64,000 nucleotides of DNA from Anaerolineales bacterium (GTDB taxonomy: Bacteria > Chloroflexota > Anaerolineae > Aggregatilineales > J027): assembly GCA_020634155.1 (NCBI GenBank), contig JACKCI010000002.1, positions 186,001-250,000 of the forward strand, read 5' to 3'. The position numbers and the translations under genes were made by a program. Position 1 is the first letter of the stretch, and each line of letters opens with the position of its first letter. A model generated the notes under the pieces. The model did no database searches. It was not told the DNA's origin and saw only the letters and a program-made list of their open reading frames with translations. Below are positions 24,172 to 32,889 of this stretch, in pieces.

Positions 24172-25210
24172 TGACTATATATGGGCCATGCCCAAGGTCG
24201 AATTGCATCTCCACCTTGAAGGGTCGATTCGCCCTGAGATTTTATTGGAATTGGCAGACCGTCATGGGGTAGAGTTGCCTGTCAAAAGCCTTGAAGATGT
24301 CCAGCGTTGGTATATCTTCCGTGACTTTGACCATTTTGTGCAAATCTATATCAACATCGTCAAGGTCTTGCTAAATCCGGATGATTTTAGCTTGATTACC
24401 TATGACCTCGGACGCACCCTCGCCGCTCAAAACGTGCGCTATGCAGAGGTAACATGGACACCAAGCCTGCATGTTAACAAACCGGGGATGAGTTTTGAAC
24501 ACCTGCTGGATGGCATTAACCATGGACTTGACCTTGCGCGACAGGCGTTTGGCATTGATATGCGCTGGATTCCGGACATCGCCCGCAATCTGGATGCCAA
24601 AATCGCGGTGAAGCTGGCGAAGTGGATTTCGTCGCCCTATGCCCAAGCGAATGGGGTGGTCGCGCTAGGCCTTGGCGGTCAAGAGGTCGGTTATCCGCCA
24701 GAGCTATTTGAGGACGCCTTTACCCTTGCACGTCAAAATGGCCTGCCCGGTAACCCTCATGCAGGCGAGATGATGGGGCCAGAGAGTATTTGGGGGTCGT
24801 TGCGAAACCTGCAGGCGGTACGTATCGGGCATGGGGTACGTGCCATCGAAGACCCCGAACTTGTTGACTATTTAGTTGAGCATCAAGTCCCCATTGAGGT
24901 TAACCCGACTAGCAATCTATGCCTTGGGGTTTATCCCAACTATGGGGCGCATCCCATCAAGACCTTGTTTGATGCAGGGGTGCTGGTCACGCTCAATTCG
25001 GACGACCCACCCATGTTCAACACCACCATCAACGACGAATACTACCACGCCTATTATGACTGCGGTCTTAGCCTTGATGAGCTAGAGACCATAGCCCTCA
25101 ACGCCGTCAAGGTAACCTATTTACCTGACCACCAAAAAGCAAAAATGTTGACGCAATTTGAGGCTGAATATCGGCATTTGCGGCGGGTACATGGCCTTAA
25201 TGAGAGGTAG
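24161..25210 (+). CDS. Adenosine deaminase family protein
   Basis: The 349-aa TIM-barrel metal hydrolase has the metal ligands 'ELHLHLEGS' (His16, His18), 'GNPHAGE' with the catalytic Glu, 'RIGHGVRA' and 'VTLNSDDPPMF' (metal-binding Asp). These are the hallmarks of adenosine/adenine deaminase; 'PTSNLCLGV' is as in Add. Adenosine is the likeliest substrate, but adenine deaminase of the same family cannot be ruled out. ATG 24161 follows AAAGGAG inside pyrG, so it is translationally coupled to pyrG in a nucleotide-metabolism operon. Confidence 0.9.
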   Translation: MGVDDYIWAMPKVELHLHLEGSIRPEILLELADRHGVELPVKSLEDVQRWYIFRDFDHFVQIYINIVKVLLNPDDFSLITYDLGRTLAAQNVRYAEVTWTPSLHVNKPGMSFEHLLDGINHGLDLARQAFGIDMRWIPDIARNLDAKIAVKLAKWISSPYAQANGVVALGLGGQEVGYPPELFEDAFTLARQNGLPGNPHAGEMMGPESIWGSLRNLQAVRIGHGVRAIEDPELVDYLVEHQVPIEVNPTSNLCLGVYPNYGAHPIKTLFDAGVLVTLNSDDPPMFNTTINDEYYHAYYDCGLSLDELETIALNAVKVTYLPDHQKAKMLTQFEAEYRHLRRVHGLNER

Positions 25211-25213
25211 ACG

Positions 25214-25426
25214 ATGAGCGACCAGTGGCTCGAATACTTCTGGGGCGAAATCCTCAGCCGTGATACGCAACGCATCCAAGCGACTTTTGCCAGCATTGAA
25301 GCCGCTGATGAACGTCAAGCAATCTTGGCTCACCTCTGCAAGATGGCAACCGAAGCGGGTTGGGCAGAGCCACAGCGCGTCTCTGCCCAAGCAGCGCTCG
25401 ATGCCTTAAATCATGCTTGTGGCTGA
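25214..25426 (+). CDS. Hypothetical small protein
   Basis: The 70-aa helical product starts 3 nt after the deaminase stop, with GAGAGG as SD, and so is probably part of the pyrG operon. It is rich in Ala and charged residues, with two Cys. It overlaps the end of the convergent hsp20 gene by 16 nt. No family recognised. Confidence 0.6.
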   Translation: MSDQWLEYFWGEILSRDTQRIQATFASIEAADERQAILAHLCKMATEAGWAEPQRVSAQAALDALNHACG

Positions 25427-25842
25427 TCCGAGTTGCTTTTCACATGAATGACTTTGGGTTCAGCAGACCGCACCTTTGGTAAGGTGATTTTCAAAACATG
25501 GTGCTTCAGTTCAGCCGTTGTTTGGTCGGGGTCAACCACATAGGGTAAAGCCACCCGTCGCTGAAACCGCCCATAACGTCGTTCCCGTTTGAGGTAAACG
25601 TCCTCTGGATAGTCTAGCTCTGGCTGCGTTTCACCGCTGATGGTGAGGATGTCGTTATTGATAGAGACATCCAGTTTTTCTGGAATAATCCCCACCAACG
25701 GCACTGTCACCACAATCAAACTGGCCTCAGTATCAATGATATCAATGGGTATTGAGAATGACCCACCCAACGAAAACGTATCCTCTAGCACTCGATTAAT
25801 CGACTGCCGCATATGACCAAAATCGAAACTCTTGTTGGACAC
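25411..25842 (-). CDS. Small heat-shock protein, Hsp20/alpha-crystallin
   Basis: The 143-aa cytoplasmic holdase has the alpha-crystallin domain (about residues 30-130): 'PIDIIDTEASLIVVTVPLVGI', 'NDILTISGETQ', 'RRYGRFQRRVALPYVVDPDQTTAELKHHVLKITLPKV', including the LPxxV and (V/I)LKITLPK motifs. The N-terminal arm is short. It lies downstream of the signalling operon with a 62-nt gap and may have its own promoter. Confidence 0.92.
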   Translation of the reverse strand: MSNKSFDFGHMRQSINRVLEDTFSLGGSFSIPIDIIDTEASLIVVTVPLVGIIPEKLDVSINNDILTISGETQPELDYPEDVYLKRERRYGRFQRRVALPYVVDPDQTTAELKHHVLKITLPKVRSAEPKVIHVKSNSDQPQA

Positions 25843-25904
25843 AGCACGCCTCCTTATCTAGCAACCTATACGCGCCACGAGGCTACGGGTTGCAGCGGCG
25901 GTGC

Positions 25905-26417
25905 TTAACCCTCAATGAGCGAAATAATCTGTAAGAGGACTTGCCGCACGCTCGATTTAGACGTCGAGTTGCAGGGCATAATTGTTACGTAGTCCGCCGC
26001 TTGGGTGCCCCGTCGCACATCAAATTGACTGGCGGCTCCCGGTAAGTCAGCTTTGTTGGCAACCACCAGATAAGGCACATTATGAATGTTCGAGAAAGTC
26101 TGAATCAACTCATTGGCCTCTGGGAACGACGGGGAGTCGGTGCTGTCCACCAATACTAGAAAAGCGTGCATCTCACGGGCAAGAATATCCCACATAAAGC
26201 TGAAGCGGGTTTGACCGGGTGTCCCATTGAGGTGTAACACATGCTCATCGAGCGTCACTCGTCCGTAGTCCATCGCTACGGTGGTCTCTGCCTTGATTCC
26301 ACGATCTTCGGTGGTGATTTTGCGCTCGGTACTCACTACTGGAATATCGGAAATCGTCTTGATAAATGTGGTCTTACCCGAACTAAAAGGCCCTGTTACG
26401 ATGATTTTGTAAATCAT
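25905..26417 (-). CDS. Small Ras-like GTPase, MglA-like
   Basis: The 170-aa cytoplasmic GTPase has P-loop 'GPFSSGKTTFI' (G1), 'TTEDRGIKAETTVAMDYG' (G2 region, Thr), 'LNGTPGQTRF' (G3, with Asn-Gly in place of Asp) and 'VANKADLPG' (G4). It fits the bacterial MglA/Rup branch that works with roadblock proteins; one is encoded at 22048. I chose ATG 26417, with SD AAGGGTG; an upstream in-frame TTG at 26429 overlaps the regulator gene. Confidence 0.9.
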   Translation of the reverse strand: MIYKIIVTGPFSSGKTTFIKTISDIPVVSTERKITTEDRGIKAETTVAMDYGRVTLDEHVLHLNGTPGQTRFSFMWDILAREMHAFLVLVDSTDSPSFPEANELIQTFSNIHNVPYLVVANKADLPGAASQFDVRRGTQAADYVTIMPCNSTSKSSVRQVLLQIISLIEG

Positions 26418-26425
26418 TTCACCCT

Positions 26426-27169
26426 TCAATCTGCCTGATTTTTACGGAAATCGACAAATCGGTATCCAACCCCGCGTTCCGTCAAAATATAACGGGGATT
26501 GGAGGGGTCATCTTCGATTTTGTCACGGAGATAATTGACATAAAGGCGAACATAGTGCGCCTCGTCACGGTATTCATAACCCCAAACTTTGGCTAATAAC
26601 TGCTCATGTGGAACGGTCCACCCAGCATTCTCAATCAAGTGGTATAACAGGCGATACTCGGTGGGGCGTAGCTTGACACGTTCCCCATGCACAATAACCT
26701 CGCGCTGGTTAAAATCCACACTAAGGTTATCATCCACTTTGAGGATGGCTTGCTGAGGAGCCGAGGGCATCTCGGCCCTTCGCAACACAGCCCGCACGCG
26801 GCTCGATAGCTCACGGGCGCTAAAGGGCTTGGTCACATAGTCATCTGCACCAAGCTCTAACCCCTTCACCTTGTCATCTTCTTGCCCCAAGGCAGTCAGC
26901 AAGATAACTGGGGTGGTTGAAAACTCGCGCAACATTCGCAAGACTTCAAAGCCATCGGGTGGGGGCATCATCACGTCCAGAATCACGAGGTCGGGCAATT
27001 GGGTGCGAATCATGTTCAACGCGGTTATCCCGTCATGCGCCTCCAAAACCTGAAAACCCTCGATTTGCAGGTTCATCCGTACAAATTCTGTCATCCGTGC
27101 TTCGTCATCAACCACCAAAATGCGCTTAAATTCACGCGGGGTTGAGCGAGGTAGTTGGGGTGTACTCAT
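26426..27169 (-). CDS. Response regulator, OmpR/PhoB family
   Basis: The 247-aa protein has a receiver domain (about 15-130) with acidic pocket 'VVDDEAR', phospho-acceptor Asp in 'LVILDVMMPPPDGF' and 'YVTKPFSARE'. A C-terminal winged-helix DNA-binding domain follows: 'VKLRPTEYRLLYHLIENAGWTVPHEQLLAKVWGYEY ... YLRDKIEDDPSNPRYILTERGVGYRF'. No histidine kinase gene is adjacent, so it is an orphan; the kinase of the same operon (30405) is a Ser/Thr type. It lies 3 nt after the 79-aa gene. Confidence 0.94.
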   Translation of the reverse strand: MSTPQLPRSTPREFKRILVVDDEARMTEFVRMNLQIEGFQVLEAHDGITALNMIRTQLPDLVILDVMMPPPDGFEVLRMLREFSTTPVILLTALGQEDDKVKGLELGADDYVTKPFSARELSSRVRAVLRRAEMPSAPQQAILKVDDNLSVDFNQREVIVHGERVKLRPTEYRLLYHLIENAGWTVPHEQLLAKVWGYEYRDEAHYVRLYVNYLRDKIEDDPSNPRYILTERGVGYRFVDFRKNQAD

Positions 27170-27172
27170 CGC

Positions 27173-27412
27173 TTAGTCCCTGAATGGAGTAAAGACTTCC
27201 TCTTCCTCACCAGTGGGCATGACTTCAATGTAGTTAATACGCCACCACGGGAGTAAGATGGTCGTCACTTCATCCAACAACATCCGCAAATCTTTACCAT
27301 CACGTTGTCGTGGATTATTGATCAATACATAGCTGCTTTTGGGGTCGGGCATCTCATCGACCTCGCCCACAAAAGGTTCACCATCATTGATATGGATGTA
27401 AAGATTATACAT
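27173..27412 (-). CDS. Hypothetical small protein of the signalling operon
   Basis: The 79-aa product alternates beta-strands and acidic turns ('LYIHINDGEPFVGEVDEMPD ... LLPWWRINYIEVM'). ATG 27412 is preferred over GTG 27418 because GAGGTG then sits as its SD. It is between the FHA gene and the response regulator with gaps of 15 and 3 nt. It could be an adaptor of the operon. No family recognised. Confidence 0.7.
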   Translation of the reverse strand: MYNLYIHINDGEPFVGEVDEMPDPKSSYVLINNPRQRDGKDLRMLLDEVTTILLPWWRINYIEVMPTGEEEEVFTPFRD

Positions 27413-27427
27413 AGACACCTCATTCGG

Positions 27428-27925
27428 TTATTTAAAGTAAATACGAGCAACCAATTTTCCAAAACGGATTTCATCCCCATCTTGGACCACCCGTGGTTGC
27501 TGAGGGATTAGGCGTTGTCCGTTGAGATATGTGCCGTTGACGCTATTCATATCCACCAAATTCAGCGCGTCCTCAGTACGTAAAAAGCAGGCATGGACTC
27601 GTGAGACCCCTTTTTCAACAGCGTTGAATGGGCCAAGGTCAATATCAGGGAAAACACCTGTTTGGCGGTCGAGACGCCCAACCACAATACGATCTTTGTT
27701 TTCGATAATCAATTGACTGGTGCCAGTCGCAATCCGTAACATGACGGTTGCATCCGCACGAAAACGGGTTGTCCCCCAAAAAGGCTTCGGTGTAGTAGAG
27801 ACGCCACCAGTCTGCACCAAGGTGCGGGTTGCCACGCTTGGGCTATCTTGCAAAGGGTTGCCGCATTCTTGGCAAAATAATTCCCCTTCGCGGTTATGAG
27901 AGCTACAAAATGAACAGATAATCAT
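27428..27925 (-). CDS. Zinc-ribbon and FHA domain protein
   Basis: The 165-aa cytoplasmic protein starts with a zinc ribbon (Cys4, Cys7, Cys18, Cys21: 'CSFC ... CQEC'). A C-terminal FHA domain follows, with 'IVVGR', 'GVSRVHACF' and 'NSVNGTYLNGQRL', the phospho-threonine recognition residues. FHA domains read the output of Ser/Thr kinases, so the operon's kinase is the likely source of the ligand. ATG 27925 was chosen because the zinc ribbon begins there; the longer frame to 27970 overlaps the VWA gene. Confidence 0.92.
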   Translation of the reverse strand: MIICSFCSSHNREGELFCQECGNPLQDSPSVATRTLVQTGGVSTTPKPFWGTTRFRADATVMLRIATGTSQLIIENKDRIVVGRLDRQTGVFPDIDLGPFNAVEKGVSRVHACFLRTEDALNLVDMNSVNGTYLNGQRLIPQQPRVVQDGDEIRFGKLVARIYFK

Positions 27926-27935
27926 AGATTGTGCC

Positions 27936-29393
27936 TTACTTTGGCGGTGCCAACAACAGTCGAGTTCCAAATTTCAAAGTCTTCCGCCCCATTTCAGAAA
28001 AGGCTTTGGTTTGCACAATCCGGTGGGCTTCGGCTTGAGCCATTTCTGCGAGTTCGTCATGCCCCATAGCTAGTAGGCGAGTGGCGAGATTCTGCAAACG
28101 ACGGGTAGCTTCAGCAACCTGCCCTTGAGTAATCGCTTGCTCAGTTTTTTGCTGCATCCGATACAGGGTTAGCTTACCCAACGCATCAAGCATAACCGCT
28201 GGTGGGTCTTCGGGTTGTGGTTTAAGTTGAACTTCAATGGACTGATCGCTAATGGTTCGATGCTCTAGTCGGTCACCTCCGCCTAAAATATCGCCCATCA
28301 CGTCAAGGCGTGCCACTGTGCGGAATCCCTCTGGCATATTACCCGGCATCAAGAATTGCAGCAGCACCCGCAAAGGGCGATAGCTGCCAAGGGTGCCAAG
28401 CTGGATGGGTTGGTCGGAGGGGTTCATTGGCTGGGCATTGGGCGCTAGGCGAAATACTGATTCCAACTGCACATCAGCATCTGGTGCAACAGTTAGCTGC
28501 AGACGTTCTGCAAACGCCTCTCCCAAGGTGCGGACACGGTCTTCCAAGAAGCGCACCACCGCGCTCGGTGAGTTGATATACGCTGAGGCCCCACCAGTTT
28601 TGGAGACAAGTTCATCTAAAAACTCGTCATTCCATTCATCGCCAATCCCCATAGCGCTAATACCGATTCCGATTTCACGGGCTTGGTCAGCAAGTTCAAG
28701 GCATTGCTGCTCATCACCATAGGTCTTGCCGTCTGTAATCAGAATGAGATGATTAACCATGTTGCGGTTATAATGCCACCGTACTTGGTCAAATGCTTCA
28801 TTCAGCCCATGAAAGATCTCAGTTCCCCCTTTGGGGGTAATGGTATTAATCAGGGCGCGAATATGGCTTGGCTCACTGACAGGCTCGCTCTTGAGCAAAA
28901 GATCAGCACGGTCGCTGAAAGAGACAATACATAAGCGGTCTCCTGAGCCGAGTTGATCAAGGACTTGCTTGGCAGCCGTCTTCACGCGCTCCATCCGTAC
29001 CCCCTGCATAGAGGCACTGCGATCAAGCACCAACCCCAAATTAACATTCCGCTTTTGGGCTTTCCCGGCCAACTCGCCCGCAGCATGCACCTCAAGCAGT
29101 AAGTAGAAAACCTGTGGCTCCTCAAAGATTGGAAGTACCCGACGGCTGGGAATAGCCGTTGAGGTGAAAACATCAATGTCAGGTGCTAACGGGCCTTGGG
29201 AACCTCCACGTTTCGCAATAATCTCATAGGCTAAATTGATGTCCCGAAAGATGAGACTAGCGCCGGGGTTATGATTGGTGTCAGGATGAAATCGTTTAGC
29301 CGCAACGCGATAAGCTGTTTGGACATCCTTGGAATTTGCTTGTGGCGATACCCCTAATAGGACATAGGGGTTAAAGGTCTGGTTGCTACTCAT
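27936..29393 (-). CDS. J-domain plus VWA domain protein
   Basis: The 485-aa protein has an N-terminal DnaJ-like J-domain (residues 9-62) with His36-Pro37-Asp38. A VWA domain (about 115-290) follows with a complete metal-ion site: D124-R-S126-A-S128, Thr in 'PKGGTEIF' and Asp in 'LITDGKTYG'. The last 190 residues resemble the helical and beta extension of VWA-VIT/YfbK-type proteins. The J-domain suggests Hsp70 recruitment. It overlaps the PP2C stop by 1 nt (TGATG), so it is coupled to it. It is the most unusual member of the operon. Confidence 0.92.
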   Translation of the reverse strand: MSSNQTFNPYVLLGVSPQANSKDVQTAYRVAAKRFHPDTNHNPGASLIFRDINLAYEIIAKRGGSQGPLAPDIDVFTSTAIPSRRVLPIFEEPQVFYLLLEVHAAGELAGKAQKRNVNLGLVLDRSASMQGVRMERVKTAAKQVLDQLGSGDRLCIVSFSDRADLLLKSEPVSEPSHIRALINTITPKGGTEIFHGLNEAFDQVRWHYNRNMVNHLILITDGKTYGDEQQCLELADQAREIGIGISAMGIGDEWNDEFLDELVSKTGGASAYINSPSAVVRFLEDRVRTLGEAFAERLQLTVAPDADVQLESVFRLAPNAQPMNPSDQPIQLGTLGSYRPLRVLLQFLMPGNMPEGFRTVARLDVMGDILGGGDRLEHRTISDQSIEVQLKPQPEDPPAVMLDALGKLTLYRMQQKTEQAITQGQVAEATRRLQNLATRLLAMGHDELAEMAQAEAHRIVQTKAFSEMGRKTLKFGTRLLLAPPK

Positions 29394-30391
29394 CACTTCT
29401 TTCCCGGAACGCGAATAATGACCACTGTGATATTATCGGTGCCGCCGCGTTCATTCGCAAGATTAACAAGTGCTTCACAGGCACTTTGGGTGTTATCTTG
29501 GTGGGTTATGACAATCTGCTTAAGTTCTTCTTTGGTTACCAGATTCCAAAGGCCATCACTGCAAATCAACAGGTAACTGGCAGGCGGTAAATGGCGCGTA
29601 ATCGCATCGACATCCAAATTATCGCTTTGCCCAATAGCTCGATAGAGAACGTTGCGTTGTGGATGGTCAATCGCATCTTCGGGCGTCAATTGGTCAAGTT
29701 CAATCAACCGTTGTACCAAAGAGTGGTCGCGGGTAGCCTGTTCGATACCATCAGCCGTAATGATATAGGCGCGGCTATCTCCTACATGGGCAATATAAGC
29801 CAAGTTGCCCATCACCGCCGCGGCTGTTGCAGTAGTCCCCCCATCGGGTACCCGTTCTGCGACGACATCGTTGGCCTTCTGCACGGCATTGCGTAAGACC
29901 TCAATAATCGTGGGGCGATCAGCATCTCCACCCGTCTCGCCATTCAGCATTGGAACAAAGATGTCCTTGGTAACATACTTGGCAATGACATGCGTGGTCA
30001 TTGCGGAGGCCTTCTCACCATCCTCGTGGCCCCCCATCCCATCTGCCACAATAAACAAGCCGAAGTTGGGGTCTTGGTCGTTACCTGTCATGGACAGTGT
30101 CATAGACAACATAGAGTCTTGATTGTTGTCACGGATTTGACCAACATCGCTGAATTGACCATAGTTAAGACGCGCCCCCTCAGACGGCGTTAAAACCGTT
30201 TCGAGCGGGGGCAATTGGCGAGTACGCCCTTCCGATGCCATCAAATCCTCCAGTTGGGGGTCAAGCGGCGCAGTTGGCGCTCCACCGGGAGACGTGACAA
30301 CGGGGTCACTGGGTGTTTCAGGTGTTTCTTGCGGAGTTACGGGTTGCTCACCCGTTGGTTGTAATCCTAGAATGCGGCGCAGTAAATCCAT
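29393..30391 (-). CDS. PP2C-type Ser/Thr phosphatase
   Basis: The 332-aa cytoplasmic enzyme removes phosphate from Ser/Thr with two metal ions. Metal-binding motifs are visible: 'DNNQDSM', 'VADGMGGHEDGEKAS', 'HVGDSRAYI', 'CSDGLWNLV' and 'GGTDNITVVII'. About 95 residues of Pro/Thr/Glu-rich sequence precede the domain. ATG 30391 has GGAG at 8 nt and is preferred to the frame opening at 30454, which overlaps the kinase gene. It is the likely antagonist of the upstream kinase. Confidence 0.95.
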   Translation of the reverse strand: MDLLRRILGLQPTGEQPVTPQETPETPSDPVVTSPGGAPTAPLDPQLEDLMASEGRTRQLPPLETVLTPSEGARLNYGQFSDVGQIRDNNQDSMLSMTLSMTGNDQDPNFGLFIVADGMGGHEDGEKASAMTTHVIAKYVTKDIFVPMLNGETGGDADRPTIIEVLRNAVQKANDVVAERVPDGGTTATAAAVMGNLAYIAHVGDSRAYIITADGIEQATRDHSLVQRLIELDQLTPEDAIDHPQRNVLYRAIGQSDNLDVDAITRHLPPASYLLICSDGLWNLVTKEELKQIVITHQDNTQSACEALVNLANERGGTDNITVVIIRVPGKK

Positions 30392-30404
30392 ACCTAATTC
30401 TCCA

Positions 30405-32315
30405 CTAGGCTTTAAGCGCGTATAAATGATGGTCGGTTGAACCGATGTAAACAACGCCGTCGGCTACACAGGGAGAACCAGACACAGGGCCGCCTGTGGT
30501 GTACGTCCAACGTTCTCTACCTTTCCTAATATCAATGCTGTAAACCTTGCCATCGACTCCGCCAATATAAATGGCCCCGTCCGAATAGACAGGCGAGGAA
30601 ATGACTTGATTACCAGTTTCAAACTTCCATCGTTCACGCCCACTGCCAATATCTAAAGCATAAACATAACCATCTGCCGAACCGAAGATGACCAGTTCAT
30701 CAACGACAATGGGAGAAGAGATAATCGGTTTGCCAGTACGGAAACGCCATACACTCCAGCCATTCTTGATGTCCACAGCATACATGTGATAGTCAAAAGA
30801 GCCAAAGAAAACGAGGCCGCCATGAATAACCGGCATCGACATGACACTTCGCTTGGTCTTAAAGCGCCATTTCAATTGACCGCTGAGGTCAAGGCCGTAC
30901 ACATCCCCGCTTTCAGTGCCGAAAATAATCAAGTCGTCTGTTACCAGTGGTGAGCAACGGATGGGAACACCCGCATCATACTTCCATGCCGAGCGTCCGG
31001 TATTAATCCGCAAAGCATAAAGGTTGCCGTCGTCGCTCCCCACAAACACATGCCCGTGCTTGATGGTTGGTGAAGAGCGGACGGGGCCATGTGCCGTCAT
31101 TTTCCAGTTAACACGCCCGCTCCGAATGTCAATCGCATAGAGGTTATAGTCATCTGAGCCAATGACCACAACCTGCTCTTGGGGAGAGATTGCTGGTGTA
31201 GTACCAATCCCCCCATCAGTAGGAAACTTCCAGCGCAATTGCCCATTCTCAGCATTAATCGCCCATAGGTTGGTGTCATATGAGCCAACAAAGACCACAC
31301 CGCTATAGTAGGCCGGCGAAGAACGAATCTCCTCCTCTACTTTGAACTTCCAACGGGTATCAATGCTGGTCTCTTGTTGCCCCCACTCATCTGGCTCATC
31401 AAGGGTAATCCCCTCCATCGGGAGTGTTACAGCGGGAGCGCCACCACGTAGTATGGACTCCAAGATAGGCTTGATTTCAGCAATGGATTGGAAGCGCTGG
31501 TCAGGGTCAAAAGCCAAGGCCTTCATCACAATAGCTTCTAATTGAGGTGGAACCAATGGATTTGCTTCTCGGATGGGGCGATCCGCAAAAGTAAAGGGTG
31601 GCTCAAGGCGGGGGTCATGTCCCGTCAAGATATGGTGTAAGGTAGCTCCAAAGCCAAAAATATCGCTCTGCGGAGCCGCCATCCCTTTGTATTGTTCCGG
31701 GGCCGAGTACCCTTCAGTGCCGATCATGGTACCTTTTTCGCCAGATTGAAAGGTACGGGCGATACCAAAGTCAATCAGCCGCAACCGCCCATGATTATCA
31801 ATCATGATATTGGCGGGCTTCATATCGCGGAAGATAATGATGGGGTCGTGGCTATGTAGATAGCTCAAGACATCACAGAGGTCAATTGACCACTTCAAAA
31901 CCATATCTATTGGGATTGGCTCGGTAACAGTGTTGAGGATTGTCTCCAAGTCCTTCCCGTTGATGTATTCCATGACCAAATAGGCCCGGTCTTTATGGGT
32001 AAAATAATCATGGATGGTCGGAATAGCCGGATGGCTGAGGGCGGCGAGAAGATTGGCCTCGCGCTCGAAGTTCTTTAGGCTGATGCTACGCAGATTCGGG
32101 TCTTGAGAGAGGTTCAGCATTTCTTTGACAGCGACAAAACGCTCGGCGCTTGGGAATTGGAGGTCGCGGGCTTGATAAACCGACCCCATACCCCCAACAC
32201 CTAGCACGCCTGTAATGCGATACCGTTTCATCAATACCGAGTTCAGTTGCAGCGCACCATCAACCCCAAGGAGTTCCTTTTTGGGTTCACTGGCGAATTG
32301 CTTGGTATCGACCAT
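30405..32315 (-). CDS. Ser/Thr protein kinase with C-terminal PQQ-like beta-propeller
   Basis: The 636-aa protein has an N-terminal Hanks-type kinase (about 30-290). It has a Gly-rich loop 'GVLGVGGMGSVYQA', Lys64, catalytic loop F162-R163-D164-M-K-P-A-N (His of HRD replaced by Phe), D182-F-G and 'SAPEQY'. Residues about 335-636 hold seven repeats of the form 'W+F ... SSP ... GS.D..LYA', a PQQ-like propeller. There is no membrane segment between them, so the propeller is cytoplasmic. All catalytic residues other than the His are present, so it should be active. It leads the operon. Confidence 0.94.
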   Translation of the reverse strand: MVDTKQFASEPKKELLGVDGALQLNSVLMKRYRITGVLGVGGMGSVYQARDLQFPSAERFVAVKEMLNLSQDPNLRSISLKNFEREANLLAALSHPAIPTIHDYFTHKDRAYLVMEYINGKDLETILNTVTEPIPIDMVLKWSIDLCDVLSYLHSHDPIIIFRDMKPANIMIDNHGRLRLIDFGIARTFQSGEKGTMIGTEGYSAPEQYKGMAAPQSDIFGFGATLHHILTGHDPRLEPPFTFADRPIREANPLVPPQLEAIVMKALAFDPDQRFQSIAEIKPILESILRGGAPAVTLPMEGITLDEPDEWGQQETSIDTRWKFKVEEEIRSSPAYYSGVVFVGSYDTNLWAINAENGQLRWKFPTDGGIGTTPAISPQEQVVVIGSDDYNLYAIDIRSGRVNWKMTAHGPVRSSPTIKHGHVFVGSDDGNLYALRINTGRSAWKYDAGVPIRCSPLVTDDLIIFGTESGDVYGLDLSGQLKWRFKTKRSVMSMPVIHGGLVFFGSFDYHMYAVDIKNGWSVWRFRTGKPIISSPIVVDELVIFGSADGYVYALDIGSGRERWKFETGNQVISSPVYSDGAIYIGGVDGKVYSIDIRKGRERWTYTTGGPVSGSPCVADGVVYIGSTDHHLYALKA

Positions 32316-32365
32316 GAGATAAGACCTTTAAACTTGGATGGGAATAATAACGATAAAACTTCCCG

Positions 32366-32382
32366 ATTATATACGGATTATA
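32366..32382 (-). promoter_or_regulatory. Two tandem -10 elements before the kinase operon
   Basis: On the minus strand TATAAT occurs at 32382-32377 and again at 32371-32366, 50 to 60 nt before the kinase start. No good -35 accompanies either. The surrounding 181-bp gap is AT-rich. Confidence 0.4.
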
Positions 32383-32496
32383 CCATTCCTACCCAAAAAT
32401 CATAATCAATTGCTCCACCCTTCGCAATGTTGACCGAATCTATCACGCCCGTTAAAATGCGAATCGTAGACAGCCAATCAGATAGGATTAAAAATC

Positions 32497-32886
32497 ATGG
32501 GCGGGTATGAACGTAACATCACAACCATTGAAACATACATCCGCGCACTCAACAATCTTGATGCTGAGGCGTATGTGGGTTTGTTTACCCCTGATTGTGT
32601 AGTGCTAGACCCTTATGGTGTTCAAGAGTACACAGGTGAGGAGGGGTTAAGGCAATTCTTTAAAGGGATGACCAAGACATGGCGGTTTTTTGAAATGCGG
32701 ATTGATAACATGTTTGGCGGCGGCGAAGACCGTGTGGCCGTCCGTTGGTCGGTTAGTGCCACAGCCCAAAACAAGCGCTCGGCTGAGTTTAGCGGTATTA
32801 GTATTTTTGTGTTTAACAGTGGCAAAATCGCTCGGCTAGAGGCTTATTGGAATCAGAAAATTATGCTCACCCAGATTCAAGATTAG
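32497..32886 (+). CDS. NTF2/SnoaL-like domain protein
   Basis: The 129-aa protein fits the NTF2 fold in length and pattern: 'IETYIRALNNLDAEAYVGLFTPDCVVLDPYG', 'GEEGLRQFFKGM', 'RVAVRWSVSATAQNKRSAEFSGISIFVFNSGKIARLEAYWN'. This group includes ketosteroid isomerase- and SnoaL-like enzymes and many small ligand-binding proteins; a specific function cannot be assigned. It is 3 nt before the next gene. Confidence 0.8.
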   Translation: MGGYERNITTIETYIRALNNLDAEAYVGLFTPDCVVLDPYGVQEYTGEEGLRQFFKGMTKTWRFFEMRIDNMFGGGEDRVAVRWSVSATAQNKRSAEFSGISIFVFNSGKIARLEAYWNQKIMLTQIQD

Positions 32887-32889
32887 CTT

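Noticed and set aside
26426..27169. Two-component system with an adjacent sensor kinase
   Set aside because: No histidine kinase with intact motifs lies in the window; the only kinase of the operon is of Ser/Thr type.
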